From NCBI GenBank assembly GCA_039814575.1, contig JBCCAY010000009.1, positions 83,136 to 147,135 on the forward strand: a DNA stretch of 64,000 nucleotides, given 5' to 3'. The position numbers and the translations under genes were made by a program. This document shows positions 54,324-63,323 of the stretch, one piece after another. Under the pieces are notes generated by a model. That model ran no database searches, was not told the DNA's origin, and was given only the letters and a program-made list of their open reading frames with translations. This stretch comes from MED-G105 sp039814575. GTDB lineage: Bacteria; Pseudomonadota; Alphaproteobacteria; Caulobacterales; Parvularculaceae. The number at the start of each line of letters is the position of its first letter. Positions within the stretch are counted from its first letter, which is position 1.

Positions 54324-57300
54324 CTATTTATTTGGGGTATCGACGTCAGTATAGTAGTAATCATAAGTCGGACCTGGGCGGGTAATATCTGTAGGCAGAT
54401 TAAGATTCATTCGGCCGAACATACTAAAAAGAATGTTGTCATAGTAACCTCTAAGATACAAGTCAGAATCGAAGGTCAGAATATCCGTTACAGTAATTGA
54501 ATACGATCTTGCATTATTCCCGCTACGTCGCCGGAGTTCCAAGTAGCCGATTTCTGTAGCATCTATCGTTACGGTCGCTTCAGAAGACAAGCCGAAAGTG
54601 AAACCCAAACTCGTTTTTTTCGGTTGAAGGTCGTCTTCAATTAGAGGCCCACCGTTATCTTTATAGGGAACGCTTATTTCGATGCCTCCAACTCGTTTTC
54701 CTGAAATGGTAAGAGAATTACCACGCAAATCTTCCACCGAGCAGAGGGGGCAAATCGCTCCGCCAACAGAGAGGTCCACTCCAACGCCACCACCTACCGA
54801 AGCCGTACTGTACCAACCAAAACCTATTGAACCATCTTCACGGCTTCCAACAAAAAAGCCACCAGACAGGCCGCCGGCGAAGTATTTCGCATAGCCGATG
54901 TTCCCACCAATCTTTAGTGTCCAGAGGCCGTTGCTGTCCATATTATTAACTGGATCGTTTCCGACATACGCATACATATTCATCCCATCGCCGTACCGTA
55001 TGGGATCCGTCTGCAGGAACCGTCCAACCGCTGGGTTATACGCCCGCGCTTTGTAGTGATAGAGCTCCAAGCCATCGAGCCAGATCTGACCTGTGTACAA
55101 AAACCGGCCAAGCGCGTCGCCGCCGGGCGCACCGAAGGGCGCATAGGTGTTCGTCCCGAGGCTCGCCGCGCTGGCGTTCGTAACGGCGATGATTGACCCG
55201 CGTTCGTCCGCATGCAGCCAACGCCGGTCGCCTGTCGTCGAGCCTTCATACCAAACGACGGGGTCGTCGATGCCCGGCCCATGCACATAGCGCCGCTGCA
55301 AATTGTTCGAACCGTCATATTCAGCGATAATGTCCGCGCCGTCATAAAGGAAGCGCGTCGTCGGTCCGCCCGTTTCGCTCACCTGATAGAGACGGCCAGC
55401 CGGGTCATAGGAAAGCGTCGCCGCGCCGCTGTTCGCCGAGATCAAACGATTGTCCGCGTCATAAACATAAGCGTTGACGCCGTCGTTCGTCGTATTGCCC
55501 CGGCCGTCATAAGCGAACGAGGCCCCGCCAGCCGCGCCGATTTGGTTGAGCCCGTTCGCCGTATAGGATTCTGCGCCGGCGCCGACCAATTGGTGATCAT
55601 AGGGCGCGTTATCGTTCGCTGTATCGCGTGTTTTGATTTGGCCCGAAGGATTGAAGGCGAAGGAGAAGTATTCGTCGTCATTGCTCGCCGTCGGGCTCGA
55701 CGCGCCGCAAGCGCTGGGGCTGCCGCCGCCGCTCAGATCATGGCTGAGACAGGTGAGCCGTGACGCGCCGTCAAAGCCATAGCGCGTCGTCGCGCCATTG
55801 CCCCGGGTGATCGATGTGCGACGGCCTAAATCGTCATAGGCGTATGTTGTTAGAATCCCGATACCGGACGTCGATGCGTTCTCCTTTTGACGATGCAGTT
55901 CGCCCGTCGTGAGATAATCGTTCGCCACATAGAAAGACCCAGGATACGTCGTGCGCGTGCGCCGACCGGCCGCGTCATATCGGTGCGTCACCGCGCCAAT
56001 CGGTTGGGTCTCGCCGGTCAAGCGGCCCAACTGGTCATAGGCGTAGCTGACCGTGTGGCCGGACTGCGACAGGGACGTCAGACGACCAAACGAATCATAG
56101 GCGTGCGTCACGTCAGGCTGCGCGCCGGGCGCATTGCGAAGGGTGAGCCTGTTCAGATCGTCATAGGTGTTGGTGAAGGTCGTGTTGTCGCGCCGGCGTT
56201 CTGTCAGAATGTTGCCGGCAGCATCATACGTCCACTCTTCAAAGTCGGATGTGGAACTTGAATTTGTGTTTGTCGGGTCAGGATAGCGCAGCTTCTTCGC
56301 GCGATCGAAGCCGTCATATTCATAGGTCGTGCGATAGTTCCGCGCGTCGGTGAGCGTGGCGACCAGCCCATTGTCCGTATAAGTATAACGAACGGAGTCC
56401 TGAGCGATGCTCGTTCCATGGGCGCGCGCGATTTTCTGCGGCCGGCTGGCGGCGTCGTAAACCGTTTTCGTCACTCGGTCCTTGCCGTCCGCCCCCTCCG
56501 TCGCGAGAGCGCACGCCGAAGCGGGCGGAGTGCTATAAGTCGAAGGGTTCATGCGGACAGCGACGCATTCGGGTCGCCCCGAAGAATCATAGCTTGTCTG
56601 CACCAACTGCAGAACAGTTGAAGAAGCACCGTCATGGACTGACTGTTTCTCCACGCGGCCATAATCATCATAAGAGACGACAGCTTTTTCTAAGGGCGTA
56701 ATGGAGAGCGTCGCGCCCTGATTGGCCGCCGTGCCCCGCTTCACCTCGGACGGCAGCGCACGGCCATTGTAGAGCGTTTGAACAGCTCGGCGCTTCATGG
56801 GGCCAGAGCCATCAGGGTCGGGTCCAACAATTCCGGTCTGTTGCCGCGATTCATTATAATAAAATTTTGTTTTGTCCGCAGTGCCGCTAAGCGGACCATC
56901 GACCGTCTCCACATCGCCAAGCGAGGTGTGCGTATACGTCTCAAGCGATGAGACCGCCCCATTCCCGGCCTTTGCTTCAACGGAGGTCAACAACATATTG
57001 CCCGGCGATGAATGCGGTTGATACGAGAAGATCGTTTTCGTTTCGTCCACGCCGCCCGCACAACTTGATAGCGTGGCGCATGCAGAGGTTTGACTGAGGA
57101 CAGTGACGGGCGCGCCGTTCACATAGGTTGAAGCGCTGTTTTTGTAGCGTGCGCGCGCCGTCGTGTAGGTGAATGTCGTCTTGGGACGAACGAGCGGTCC
57201 AGAATTATCGGGATCGGGCTGCGTTATCGTTAGAACGTGCCCGGTCCACGAGTAGGTATAATTCGTGACATGCCCACGCGCATCAGTCATCGATGTCGGC

Positions 57301-58661
57301 TTATTGCAGGTTTTGGGGTTAAAGCAGGATGACGGGAAAGTCGCTGACGTGACGATGTCTGCTATACTAGGTCCAGGTTTTGCCTTTACGCGTGTCTCTT
57401 TGACATTGCCGCGCGCATCAAGGGTGTATTCGATCTTGTTGCCTTCATCGAATAGGATATCCGTTAGGCGGTTTGACGAATCATAAGTGTATTGGGTGGT
57501 TTTTCCTGCGCCGTTTTTGAAGTACTCTAGTTTCCCGCTATAGGTATCACTTTTTGCTACGGTCGTGTTGCTCGCCGGCGATGTTATTGTCGTTGTCAGT
57601 TGACCGCCGCCCGTTGAGTACGCGTAAGACCATGAGCCGTAACCACGGCTTGCCGTTTGAACGCGGTTTGACGAATTGTAGCCATAGGAAATGTCGGGCG
57701 TGCTTGATCCATCATAGAAGATGCTCGAGAGACGCTGGTCCGACGGGCTCGATCCCGTATAGCCATAGTCTACGCGTCTGTTTTCAGCGTCATAGATGCG
57801 GTGAATTTCATAACCGTCGGCGTTTAACGTCAGCTTAGGCCAGTCTCCGCTCAAAGAGCATGTTTCGGCGTCAGGGTCGCAATACTCCTCAGCGTTATTG
57901 ATGGCCGTGACGGTTGATATTGTCCGCCAAAGATTATTGTCGGAATTAGCGCCTGGGCCATTCAGTCTGTATTTAATGTGGATTTGGTAGCCAGCATTAT
58001 TCGTGATCGACTGAAGTCGGTGTTTTTTAGGATTGTAGATAGATGGCGGCGACCCACCATTCCTAGATTTGTAGTGGATTTTTGTGATCAGACCGTTGGG
58101 CCGTTTGATCGACACCAGCATGCCCAAATTATTCTGGGAGTAAGGGTATACGCCCGGCCCGAATAAACTATGGTCAAATTCGGCGACGGTGCCGTCACGC
58201 AGCGTGTAGGTCCAAAGATTTGCGGAGTAATTCCAAGTCAAAGTCGATCCGCGACCGTCGGTCGATTGGTACGTCGCCGAATTGGGAAAGCTGCCAGACT
58301 CCTTAAATCGCTCGGAAGCCCCCATAAAGCTGACGTGTACGTGTTCGTTACCGTCCCAAAGGACGGTACCCACATAATTAGGTCGCCATCCTGCGGTGAC
58401 AGCGCTTACGGAATGGCTGCCGGCGTAAATCAGTTCAAAAGATAGACCTGTGTCCGGCGGACCGATGGAAAGAGACGGCGCTCGAAGAAACAGAGAACCA
58501 CTCCCGAGATCGACGCCATTCTGATCTACGGCGTTAACATTGCGGACGGGGTCGGGTCCCTGAGTAGATTGCGCGTAAGCTAAATTGAGCGGCGTCAAAA
58601 AGAACGATGCAAGAGCAGCAAAAATATATTGACCTAAAACGGTCCAGGTAACGTTCCGCAA
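54324..58661 (-). CDS. Secreted RHS/YD-repeat protein with variable C-terminal toxin-like domain
   Basis: 1445 residues from a TTG with GGGGAGG 6-7 nt upstream. A Sec signal peptide (~8-30, cleaved after AYA) leads into an N-terminal domain and ~25 YD repeats (for example YDAAGRRTRTTYPG, YDDLGRRTSI). The RHS end (AVGRFLQTDPIRYGDGMNMY, AYVGNDPVNNMDSNGLW) is complete. From ~1248 a 198-residue tip follows: a Gly-rich beta-type start (GGLSGGFFVGSREDG, ASVGGGVGVDLSVGG) and an end FGRMNLNLPTDITRPG. No PAAR or T6SS domain is present. RHS shells usually encapsulate a toxin; the activity of this tip is unknown. Confidence 0.85.
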   Translation of the reverse strand: MRNVTWTVLGQYIFAALASFFLTPLNLAYAQSTQGPDPVRNVNAVDQNGVDLGSGSLFLRAPSLSIGPPDTGLSFELIYAGSHSVSAVTAGWRPNYVGTVLWDGNEHVHVSFMGASERFKESGSFPNSATYQSTDGRGSTLTWNYSANLWTYTLRDGTVAEFDHSLFGPGVYPYSQNNLGMLVSIKRPNGLITKIHYKSRNGGSPPSIYNPKKHRLQSITNNAGYQIHIKYRLNGPGANSDNNLWRTISTVTAINNAEEYCDPDAETCSLSGDWPKLTLNADGYEIHRIYDAENRRVDYGYTGSSPSDQRLSSIFYDGSSTPDISYGYNSSNRVQTASRGYGSWSYAYSTGGGQLTTTITSPASNTTVAKSDTYSGKLEYFKNGAGKTTQYTYDSSNRLTDILFDEGNKIEYTLDARGNVKETRVKAKPGPSIADIVTSATFPSSCFNPKTCNKPTSMTDARGHVTNYTYSWTGHVLTITQPDPDNSGPLVRPKTTFTYTTARARYKNSASTYVNGAPVTVLSQTSACATLSSCAGGVDETKTIFSYQPHSSPGNMLLTSVEAKAGNGAVSSLETYTHTSLGDVETVDGPLSGTADKTKFYYNESRQQTGIVGPDPDGSGPMKRRAVQTLYNGRALPSEVKRGTAANQGATLSITPLEKAVVSYDDYGRVEKQSVHDGASSTVLQLVQTSYDSSGRPECVAVRMNPSTYSTPPASACALATEGADGKDRVTKTVYDAASRPQKIARAHGTSIAQDSVRYTYTDNGLVATLTDARNYRTTYEYDGFDRAKKLRYPDPTNTNSSSTSDFEEWTYDAAGNILTERRRDNTTFTNTYDDLNRLTLRNAPGAQPDVTHAYDSFGRLTSLSQSGHTVSYAYDQLGRLTGETQPIGAVTHRYDAAGRRTRTTYPGSFYVANDYLTTGELHRQKENASTSGIGILTTYAYDDLGRRTSITRGNGATTRYGFDGASRLTCLSHDLSGGGSPSACGASSPTASNDDEYFSFAFNPSGQIKTRDTANDNAPYDHQLVGAGAESYTANGLNQIGAAGGASFAYDGRGNTTNDGVNAYVYDADNRLISANSGAATLSYDPAGRLYQVSETGGPTTRFLYDGADIIAEYDGSNNLQRRYVHGPGIDDPVVWYEGSTTGDRRWLHADERGSIIAVTNASAASLGTNTYAPFGAPGGDALGRFLYTGQIWLDGLELYHYKARAYNPAVGRFLQTDPIRYGDGMNMYAYVGNDPVNNMDSNGLWTLKIGGNIGYAKYFAGGLSGGFFVGSREDGSIGFGWYSTASVGGGVGVDLSVGGAICPLCSVEDLRGNSLTISGKRVGGIEISVPYKDNGGPLIEDDLQPKKTSLGFTFGLSSEATVTIDATEIGYLELRRRSGNNARSYSITVTDILTFDSDLYLRGYYDNILFSMFGRMNLNLPTDITRPGPTYDYYYTDVDTPNK

Positions 58662-58711
58662 GATCGCCTCCCCATTAAAAGTTCTTGATCGTTTAAGAGC
58701 TTGGTATGACT

Positions 58712-59050
58712 TTAGTTCAGCGGGATAATCGTAAAGCCGTTCAACGGGACAACGACAATATTTGCTGCGCCGTCGACATCAACGACAGTACGATTGCCTA
58801 ATGCATCGTAGTCGTATTGGACTTTACCCTTGTCGCCGAAGTCCGCTTCGATGACGCGACCAAGCGCATCGTATTTGTAAGATACGCCGGCGTATGCGTT
58901 GACCGCTGCAAAAGAGATTAGCAATGCGGCGGCCGATATAATGCGTTTTAACGGACGTTTGATTCGATCAGATCTTAGTGAAGCGACGTTTGGCAATGCT
59001 CGTCTCGTTTTGTTGATCTTCTCAGTTCTATAACAAAGAATGTGGGCCAT
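58712..59050 (-). CDS. Short exported protein with two YD repeats
   Basis: ~112 residues from the ATG at 59050 (an in-frame TTG lies 12 nt upstream). A hydrophobic export segment ends AVNAYA; the mature part is mostly two YD repeats, YKYDALGRVIEADFGDKGK and YDYDALGNRTVVDVDG, and a hydrophobic end. It lies 50 bp upstream of the RHS gene in the same direction. It could be a partner of the RHS shell or a remnant of an earlier RHS gene; being neat and complete, the former is not excluded. Confidence 0.6.
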   Translation of the reverse strand: MAHILCYRTEKINKTRRALPNVASLRSDRIKRPLKRIISAAALLISFAAVNAYAGVSYKYDALGRVIEADFGDKGKVQYDYDALGNRTVVDVDGAANIVVVPLNGFTIIPLN

Positions 59051-59436
59051 CCCGATTTGCAAAAGTCGATTAAGTTCGCCCTGCCCCTATCCGTCTAGAG
59101 CATAGCACCCATGCCGCTATTTAAGACGGTCGATGACCGATAGTTTAGAATGGCTTGAGATGTCTAAAGCAGTCTCTCCCCACGCTGCTACTCAACATGC
59201 ACGAAACAAGCATAACTCTGCGGCCGAGACAAGTTTTCATTCGCTAGAATTTTTCTTAGTGACATATCGAAAAGGCGCGTTTCGCCGGCGGCGTTTGCGA
59301 TCAAGGCTAAGTGCGCTGCCGTGATCTGAGCCTTGAGCCGGTGTTTGGGAGTTAGTCTCCGGCGGGCAGGCTGAGGGCAATTGGCGGTTGGAAATTCAAG
59401 GAGACCTAAGCTTCTCCTCGAACCGAACATTGAATT
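59051..59436. other. Intergenic region between YD protein and HigA-like gene
   Basis: About 386 bp. It should contain the promoter for the RHS unit. Small open frames on both strands show no similarity or ribosome sites. No repeat or RNA fold was recognised with confidence. Confidence 0.4.
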
Positions 59437-59763
59437 TCAACGTGTAGCTTGCGGTGCTGAACCGATACCGAGCGGTATGGTTCGGTCCGGAAACTCAACG
59501 GAAACTTTGAGCTGACCGCCCATGCCCTCAATAACACGCCGCAAATTGCTCAACGTCATAACGGTGCGTTTTTCCAGTTGAGGAATCGCACCTTGCGAAC
59601 GGCCAAGCATCTCCGCAAGTTCGGTTTGAGAGAGGCCAAGCGCTTCGCGTAATGCGGCAAGGTCCAACTCTTGATCCATGGCGATTGTTTTATCGACGAC
59701 ACGCTTCTTGCGTTCTTCCGTCCAATTCTCAGTCAGTCCCTTGAAGTGTTTACGTCCACTCAT
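59437..59763 (-). CDS. XRE-family antitoxin, HigA-like
   Basis: 108 residues. A central helix-turn-helix (LREALGLSQTELAEMLGRSQ) of the XRE class is followed by the LRRVIEGMGGQLKVSVEFPD segment typical of antitoxins paired with HigB/RelE-type toxins. It overlaps the 3' end of the toxin remnant by 4 bp (ATGA), toxin first, the HigBA order. It probably represses its own promoter. Confidence 0.8.
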   Translation of the reverse strand: MSGRKHFKGLTENWTEERKKRVVDKTIAMDQELDLAALREALGLSQTELAEMLGRSQGAIPQLEKRTVMTLSNLRRVIEGMGGQLKVSVEFPDRTIPLGIGSAPQATR

Positions 59764-60036
59764 AACAATCCCTCCTTTTTGAGCATGTTTAAGTGTTCAC
59801 CATAAAGACAGTCGGCGACTGGAACGAATTTCTCGTAGAATCGCTTATCGCCTGTTTTATACCCGCCGATCAGTAATATAGCCGCCCTGCGTGGGTCAAA
59901 AGCATAAAAAAACCCGCACGGGCCTGCCATCCGACTGGATTCGAAGCTCCCGCATATGCGTGTACTTCGACCCGTTGATCGCGGATGACTATGGATAATC
60001 GAGTGACGGCCCACGTTTTTCAATAAGCCCGGCGGC
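59760..60036 (-). pseudogene. HigB-type toxin, broken
   Basis: The frame GPSLDYP, stop, SSAINGSKYTHMRELRIQSD, then VRVF is the middle of a HigB/Gp49-type mRNA interferase. It has a TAG at 59989-59991 and then a shift in a run of seven A (59906-59912; six expected). After the shift the end FYAFDPRRAAILLIGG and FYEKFVPVADCLYGEHLNML is normal. The N-terminal ~30 residues are lost toward the IS5 remnant. The toxin is dead, the antitoxin is not. Confidence 0.75.
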
Positions 60037-60059
60037 AGATGTATGTCGTCTTGTGTCGA

Positions 60060-60600
60060 GCCTTCCAGACCGGACCATCATTCCCAAGCGCTTCATGCAA
60101 TGCCAAGGCTAACAAATGCGTTGGATAAATCCGATTGGGCAGACAAACGGTTTAACGAAGCGAATGTGCGCTCGACGGCCCAACGTATGGCAATCAAAAC
60201 GAAGCCTTCAGCGCCATCGGGTCGCTTGGTGATTTCGATTGTCAGTTCAACATAGCCGCCTACAAATTCTACCAACGCTTCGCTTCGATAGCAGCCGTCA
60301 GCAAAGAAATGGGGAAGCGAGGGAAACCTCTCCTGCTGTTCATCGATCGTTGTTCTAGCACCGTTACGGCCTTGCATATTTGCTTCGTGTACAATGAAGG
60401 AAAAAACCCATCGTGTCCGTTACAATATGACGCTTACGGCCACTAACCTTCTTGACTGCATCATAACCCCTTGGGCCGTCGTTCTCAGTCGTCGTTACTC
60501 ATTGACTGCCGATAACGCCGGCAATCGACTCTACATGATGCCCCCGCGGTGTCGCGTCATCATCGCCAGCACATAATTGATCAGCTCAAGTAGCACCTGG
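60060..60600 (-). pseudogene. IS5-family transposase, decayed copy 2
   Basis: Leftward, parts of one transposase appear in several frames: IAGVIGSQ, stop, VTTTENDGPRGYDAVKKVSG, RKRHIVTDTMGFFL, HEANMQGRNGARTTID and FFADGCYRSEALVEF, ending AIRWAVERTFASLNRL. These are the DDE domain of IS5-group elements. The N-terminal third is missing. It probably removed the 5' end of the neighbouring toxin gene. Confidence 0.8.
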
Positions 60601-60889
60601 TTCATCCATTACAAAGCTCTTGAGAGCTAATCCTGCATTCGGGCACACTCCGACACGCCGAGCCAATCTTCCCGGTACTTCCCTTATGAGGATTGGCGGT
60701 CAATTTGGATGAGAACGGTTTTTCAAAAAACGCCCCCACTTAAGTGACCGTCTGTTTGCAGCCAGAGGAATTGAGCGGCATCCATAGCGGTTTGAAGTCG
60801 TTTGCTGAAGTCGATATAAATTGAAAGTCCTTACTGGCTCAGTTGCCATTCCGCTGCCTGTGCCTGAAACAAAAATCTGTCGCATTCCG

Positions 60890-61642
60890 TCAAACGTCAA
60901 GAACGTTGAGGGGGCACCATGAACCTGGCGGTCTGAACCGATCAATATCTGGCTGGGATAAAACCACACCTGATATTTCGAAATAGTTTGGGTTGTGGTG
61001 ATGCGGCACGTCGTACGCCAGAACCCCTTTCGGAAGACCATGATTTAACTTAGGTGGAAAAAAAGACCGTAGGTCTTTTAAGAATACATAGCTCATTTCG
61101 ATCTCATCTAATGAGCCTATCTGATGAGCCCTTCTAACGGCCTCGACAGAGACCGAAACAGAAACGCTCGGCGGGCGACGCGCGGCACGTGTCGCCGAAC
61201 TGGACAAACCATCTTTCTCAGCCGCTTTGCGAGCAAACAGCGCACCTTGCACACAAAAATAGTAGGCGAAGCATGACTTACCGCGGGTCCGCTTGCGGCC
61301 AGGAATATGGTACTTTTGTATGAGCCCGCGCCTAGTGAGTTCCGCCGTATGCCGCTTTACCGTCGCTTCACTGACGCGCAGGCTCTTCGCCACAGACGCA
61401 ATGCGAGGCTCGCAAACCACGCGCGCATCGCTATTATTTTTGTTGTTGTAACAAAGCCTCATTAAGGCGTTCATCGTTCGCCATACGCCCGCCGGAAGTT
61501 CTTTTCGTTTTTTTGCAACCCACTTCTTTGTGACGCGAAATCGAACCGCCTGATCAGCCTTATACTCTTGCTTACGCCGCTCGGCAGCTAGCGCCTTTCT
61601 GTACCGGATCGCGTTGTCTAAACTGGTGTTTGCACCCGTCAT
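60890..61642 (-). CDS. Winged-helix DNA-binding protein of the island
   Basis: The ATG at 61642 is favoured by GAGGAAG just upstream; the open frame reaches 61717. About 250 residues. IASVAKSLRVSEATVKRHTA, then LTRRGLIQKYHIPGRKR is a HTH_36-type winged helix such as occurs in plasmid and phage replication or control proteins. The C-terminal ~90 residues are not recognisable. It may govern excision or maintenance of the island. Confidence 0.6.
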   Translation of the reverse strand: MTGANTSLDNAIRYRKALAAERRKQEYKADQAVRFRVTKKWVAKKRKELPAGVWRTMNALMRLCYNNKNNSDARVVCEPRIASVAKSLRVSEATVKRHTAELTRRGLIQKYHIPGRKRTRGKSCFAYYFCVQGALFARKAAEKDGLSSSATRAARRPPSVSVSVSVEAVRRAHQIGSLDEIEMSYVFLKDLRSFFPPKLNHGLPKGVLAYDVPHHHNPNYFEISGVVLSQPDIDRFRPPGSWCPLNVLDV

Positions 61643-62017
61643 TGCTTCCTCACATTCAGCTACATTCAAAACTGAACCTAAAGCATTCGGATGCATTGGG
61701 GAGGCAAGAGTTATCAACAGGCTTTACAACAGTATAGTGCTCCGAATCGATTGACGCTAAGGTCAAATAACGACCTCACCTCCTTTGGGAGCCAAGTACA
61801 AATGTGTAATACATACCCGACAACTGCGCTCACACTCGGCATGGCACTTACCTGCCCAAAAATGCTCATGTCGTTGGCTCCGATCATATGACTTCGTGCT
61901 ATGGCCCAGCCAGTTGGATAGAAGCATGATCATACCGACTGCAACCACGCAAAATGCCAATAAGTGAAGTAGGGGTGGTCTCGTCACCCCCCTCATGCCC
62001 TTGTTAGATGGGAACAG
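61643..62017. other. Intergenic region between divergent island control genes
   Basis: 375 bp between the winged-helix gene and the excisionase-like gene, thus the likely control region of the island. A leftward frame (61763-61996, 77 residues, one possible membrane helix, weak ribosome site) is not strong enough to call as a gene. TTATCAACA at ~61710 differs from a DnaA box by one base, probably by chance. Confidence 0.4.
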
Positions 62018-62440
62018 ATGACCAATTTCGCCGCTATAGCCGACCCGGAATTTCTAACCTTGTCCGAGGCCGCAGTGACATTGCGATTGACACCAGAGAC
62101 CCTAGCTAGACACATGAAAGCGGCCGGGCTCGATGCATCTTACAAAATTGGACAATGGCGCATTCCATCCGGACATCTACCAATTATTCAAAGGAAAATC
62201 GCCGAATGCCGCGCCAAAAATATACGGTCAAAAAGCGAAAAGACGCCTCACACGGCCCTTACTACGTCTTCTGGACTGAGAATGGACGCCAGCGCCGCCG
62301 AAGTACTGGCCTCTTTGAAGAAGGCCTCGCCCGCGCACACGAGGCGCGGCTCAACGCGGAATATGAAGAACACCGCGTCTTTGGGCGAACGAAGGCGGAA
62401 GCGAACGTTACCTTCGCGTACGCCGCACAAGCGTGGTTGA
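62018..62440 (+). CDS. Excisionase-like helix-turn-helix protein overlapping the integrase
   Basis: The first ~60 residues (FLTLSEAAVTLRLTPETLAR to YKIGQWRIPSGHLP) are a MerR/AlpA-type helix-turn-helix as in excisionases. From ~residue 63 on (62206) the frame overlaps the integrase in another frame for ~235 bp and its sequence loses any family likeness, so the end is probably incidental. Just upstream of the integrase, an excisionase is expected. Confidence 0.55.
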   Translation: MTNFAAIADPEFLTLSEAAVTLRLTPETLARHMKAAGLDASYKIGQWRIPSGHLPIIQRKIAECRAKNIRSKSEKTPHTALTTSSGLRMDASAAEVLASLKKASPAHTRRGSTRNMKNTASLGERRRKRTLPSRTPHKRG

Positions 62441-63285
62441 GCAGCTCCCCTACGGACAAAATACGTAATGCCCGCGTGCGGTTTATTGAGAAGCCTATTA
62501 TCGAGTTAGGCGATCACAAACTTCGCGATATAACAAAATCAATGATTGATGATGCTGCTTTGCGCGCCTATCCAAACGCAAAACCAGCGACGCGCCGACG
62601 TCAATTCCACGGCCCTGTTAAATCGGTCTTGATTTGGAGCGCCGAAGACGAACGTGCATGGTGCGCTCATCCGGCATGGAAACGTCCGCCAGATAGCAAA
62701 GCACGCGTCGATTGGGTGACGCCAGTCGTCGGCGCCAAAATTATCAATGCGGCGACGTCGCCGCGCCTCGCCGCCATTTTTGAGCTGGGATTTGGCGCCG
62801 GGCCTCGGGCAAGTGAAATAGCAAAGCTGGCCGCACATGATCTACATTTGTCTCTGGCCAGCGCAATCATTCAGGAGCCAAAAAACGGTCACCAACGGCG
62901 TTTGCACCTCCCCCCACGGACGGTCGTAGCGATGGCAAACGCTGGCTTATCAGACGTGGGCTGTATATTTCGCGCTCCGGGCGGGTTACCTTATATCGTA
63001 GAAGCGCATTCCGGCGGACTATTTAACAATCCACTGGCTACGGCTTGCCAACGGGCAGGCGTCCCGCGAATCACCGCACATATTATGCGCCACTCTTGGG
63101 CCACATGGTTCTATGATCAGACGAAGGATCTGTTGCAGCTCCAAGCTCATGGCGGTTGGCGCTCACTTGCAATGGTGCAGCGCTACGCGCACCTTGCCCC
63201 ACCAGGAATTGGCGACGAAGCGCGAGCGTTAGGTTGGGACTTCACCGCCAAAACTCAGCCAAAGAACCAAATAGCTTATTCCTAA
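62206..63285 (+). CDS. Tyrosine-type site-specific integrase of the island
   Basis: Start at the ATG 62206 (MPRQKYTVKKRKDASHGPYY) with AAGGAAA upstream; about 359 residues. The Arg of box I is in GAGPRASEIAKL; box II is HIMRHSWATWF (His and Arg), followed by HGGW and the nucleophile Tyr in VQRYAHLAP. The N-terminal core-binding domain is ordinary. It lies 38 bp from the right direct repeat and would recombine tRNA-Ser sites. No frameshift: likely active. Confidence 0.93.
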   Translation: MPRQKYTVKKRKDASHGPYYVFWTENGRQRRRSTGLFEEGLARAHEARLNAEYEEHRVFGRTKAEANVTFAYAAQAWLSSSPTDKIRNARVRFIEKPIIELGDHKLRDITKSMIDDAALRAYPNAKPATRRRQFHGPVKSVLIWSAEDERAWCAHPAWKRPPDSKARVDWVTPVVGAKIINAATSPRLAAIFELGFGAGPRASEIAKLAAHDLHLSLASAIIQEPKNGHQRRLHLPPRTVVAMANAGLSDVGCIFRAPGGLPYIVEAHSGGLFNNPLATACQRAGVPRITAHIMRHSWATWFYDQTKDLLQLQAHGGWRSLAMVQRYAHLAPPGIGDEARALGWDFTAKTQPKNQIAYS

Positions 63286-63323
63286 GTCTTTGTATTTTAT
63301 TATGAAATAAGCTTCCCTGCATG

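Noticed and set aside
54324..58661. RHS protein as a type VI secretion effector
   Set aside because: No PAAR domain, no VgrG or other T6SS gene nearby, and a clear Sec signal peptide.
61763..61996. Leftward 77-residue frame with one hydrophobic stretch
   Set aside because: Weak ribosome site and position in the control region between divergent genes; could be real but not supported.
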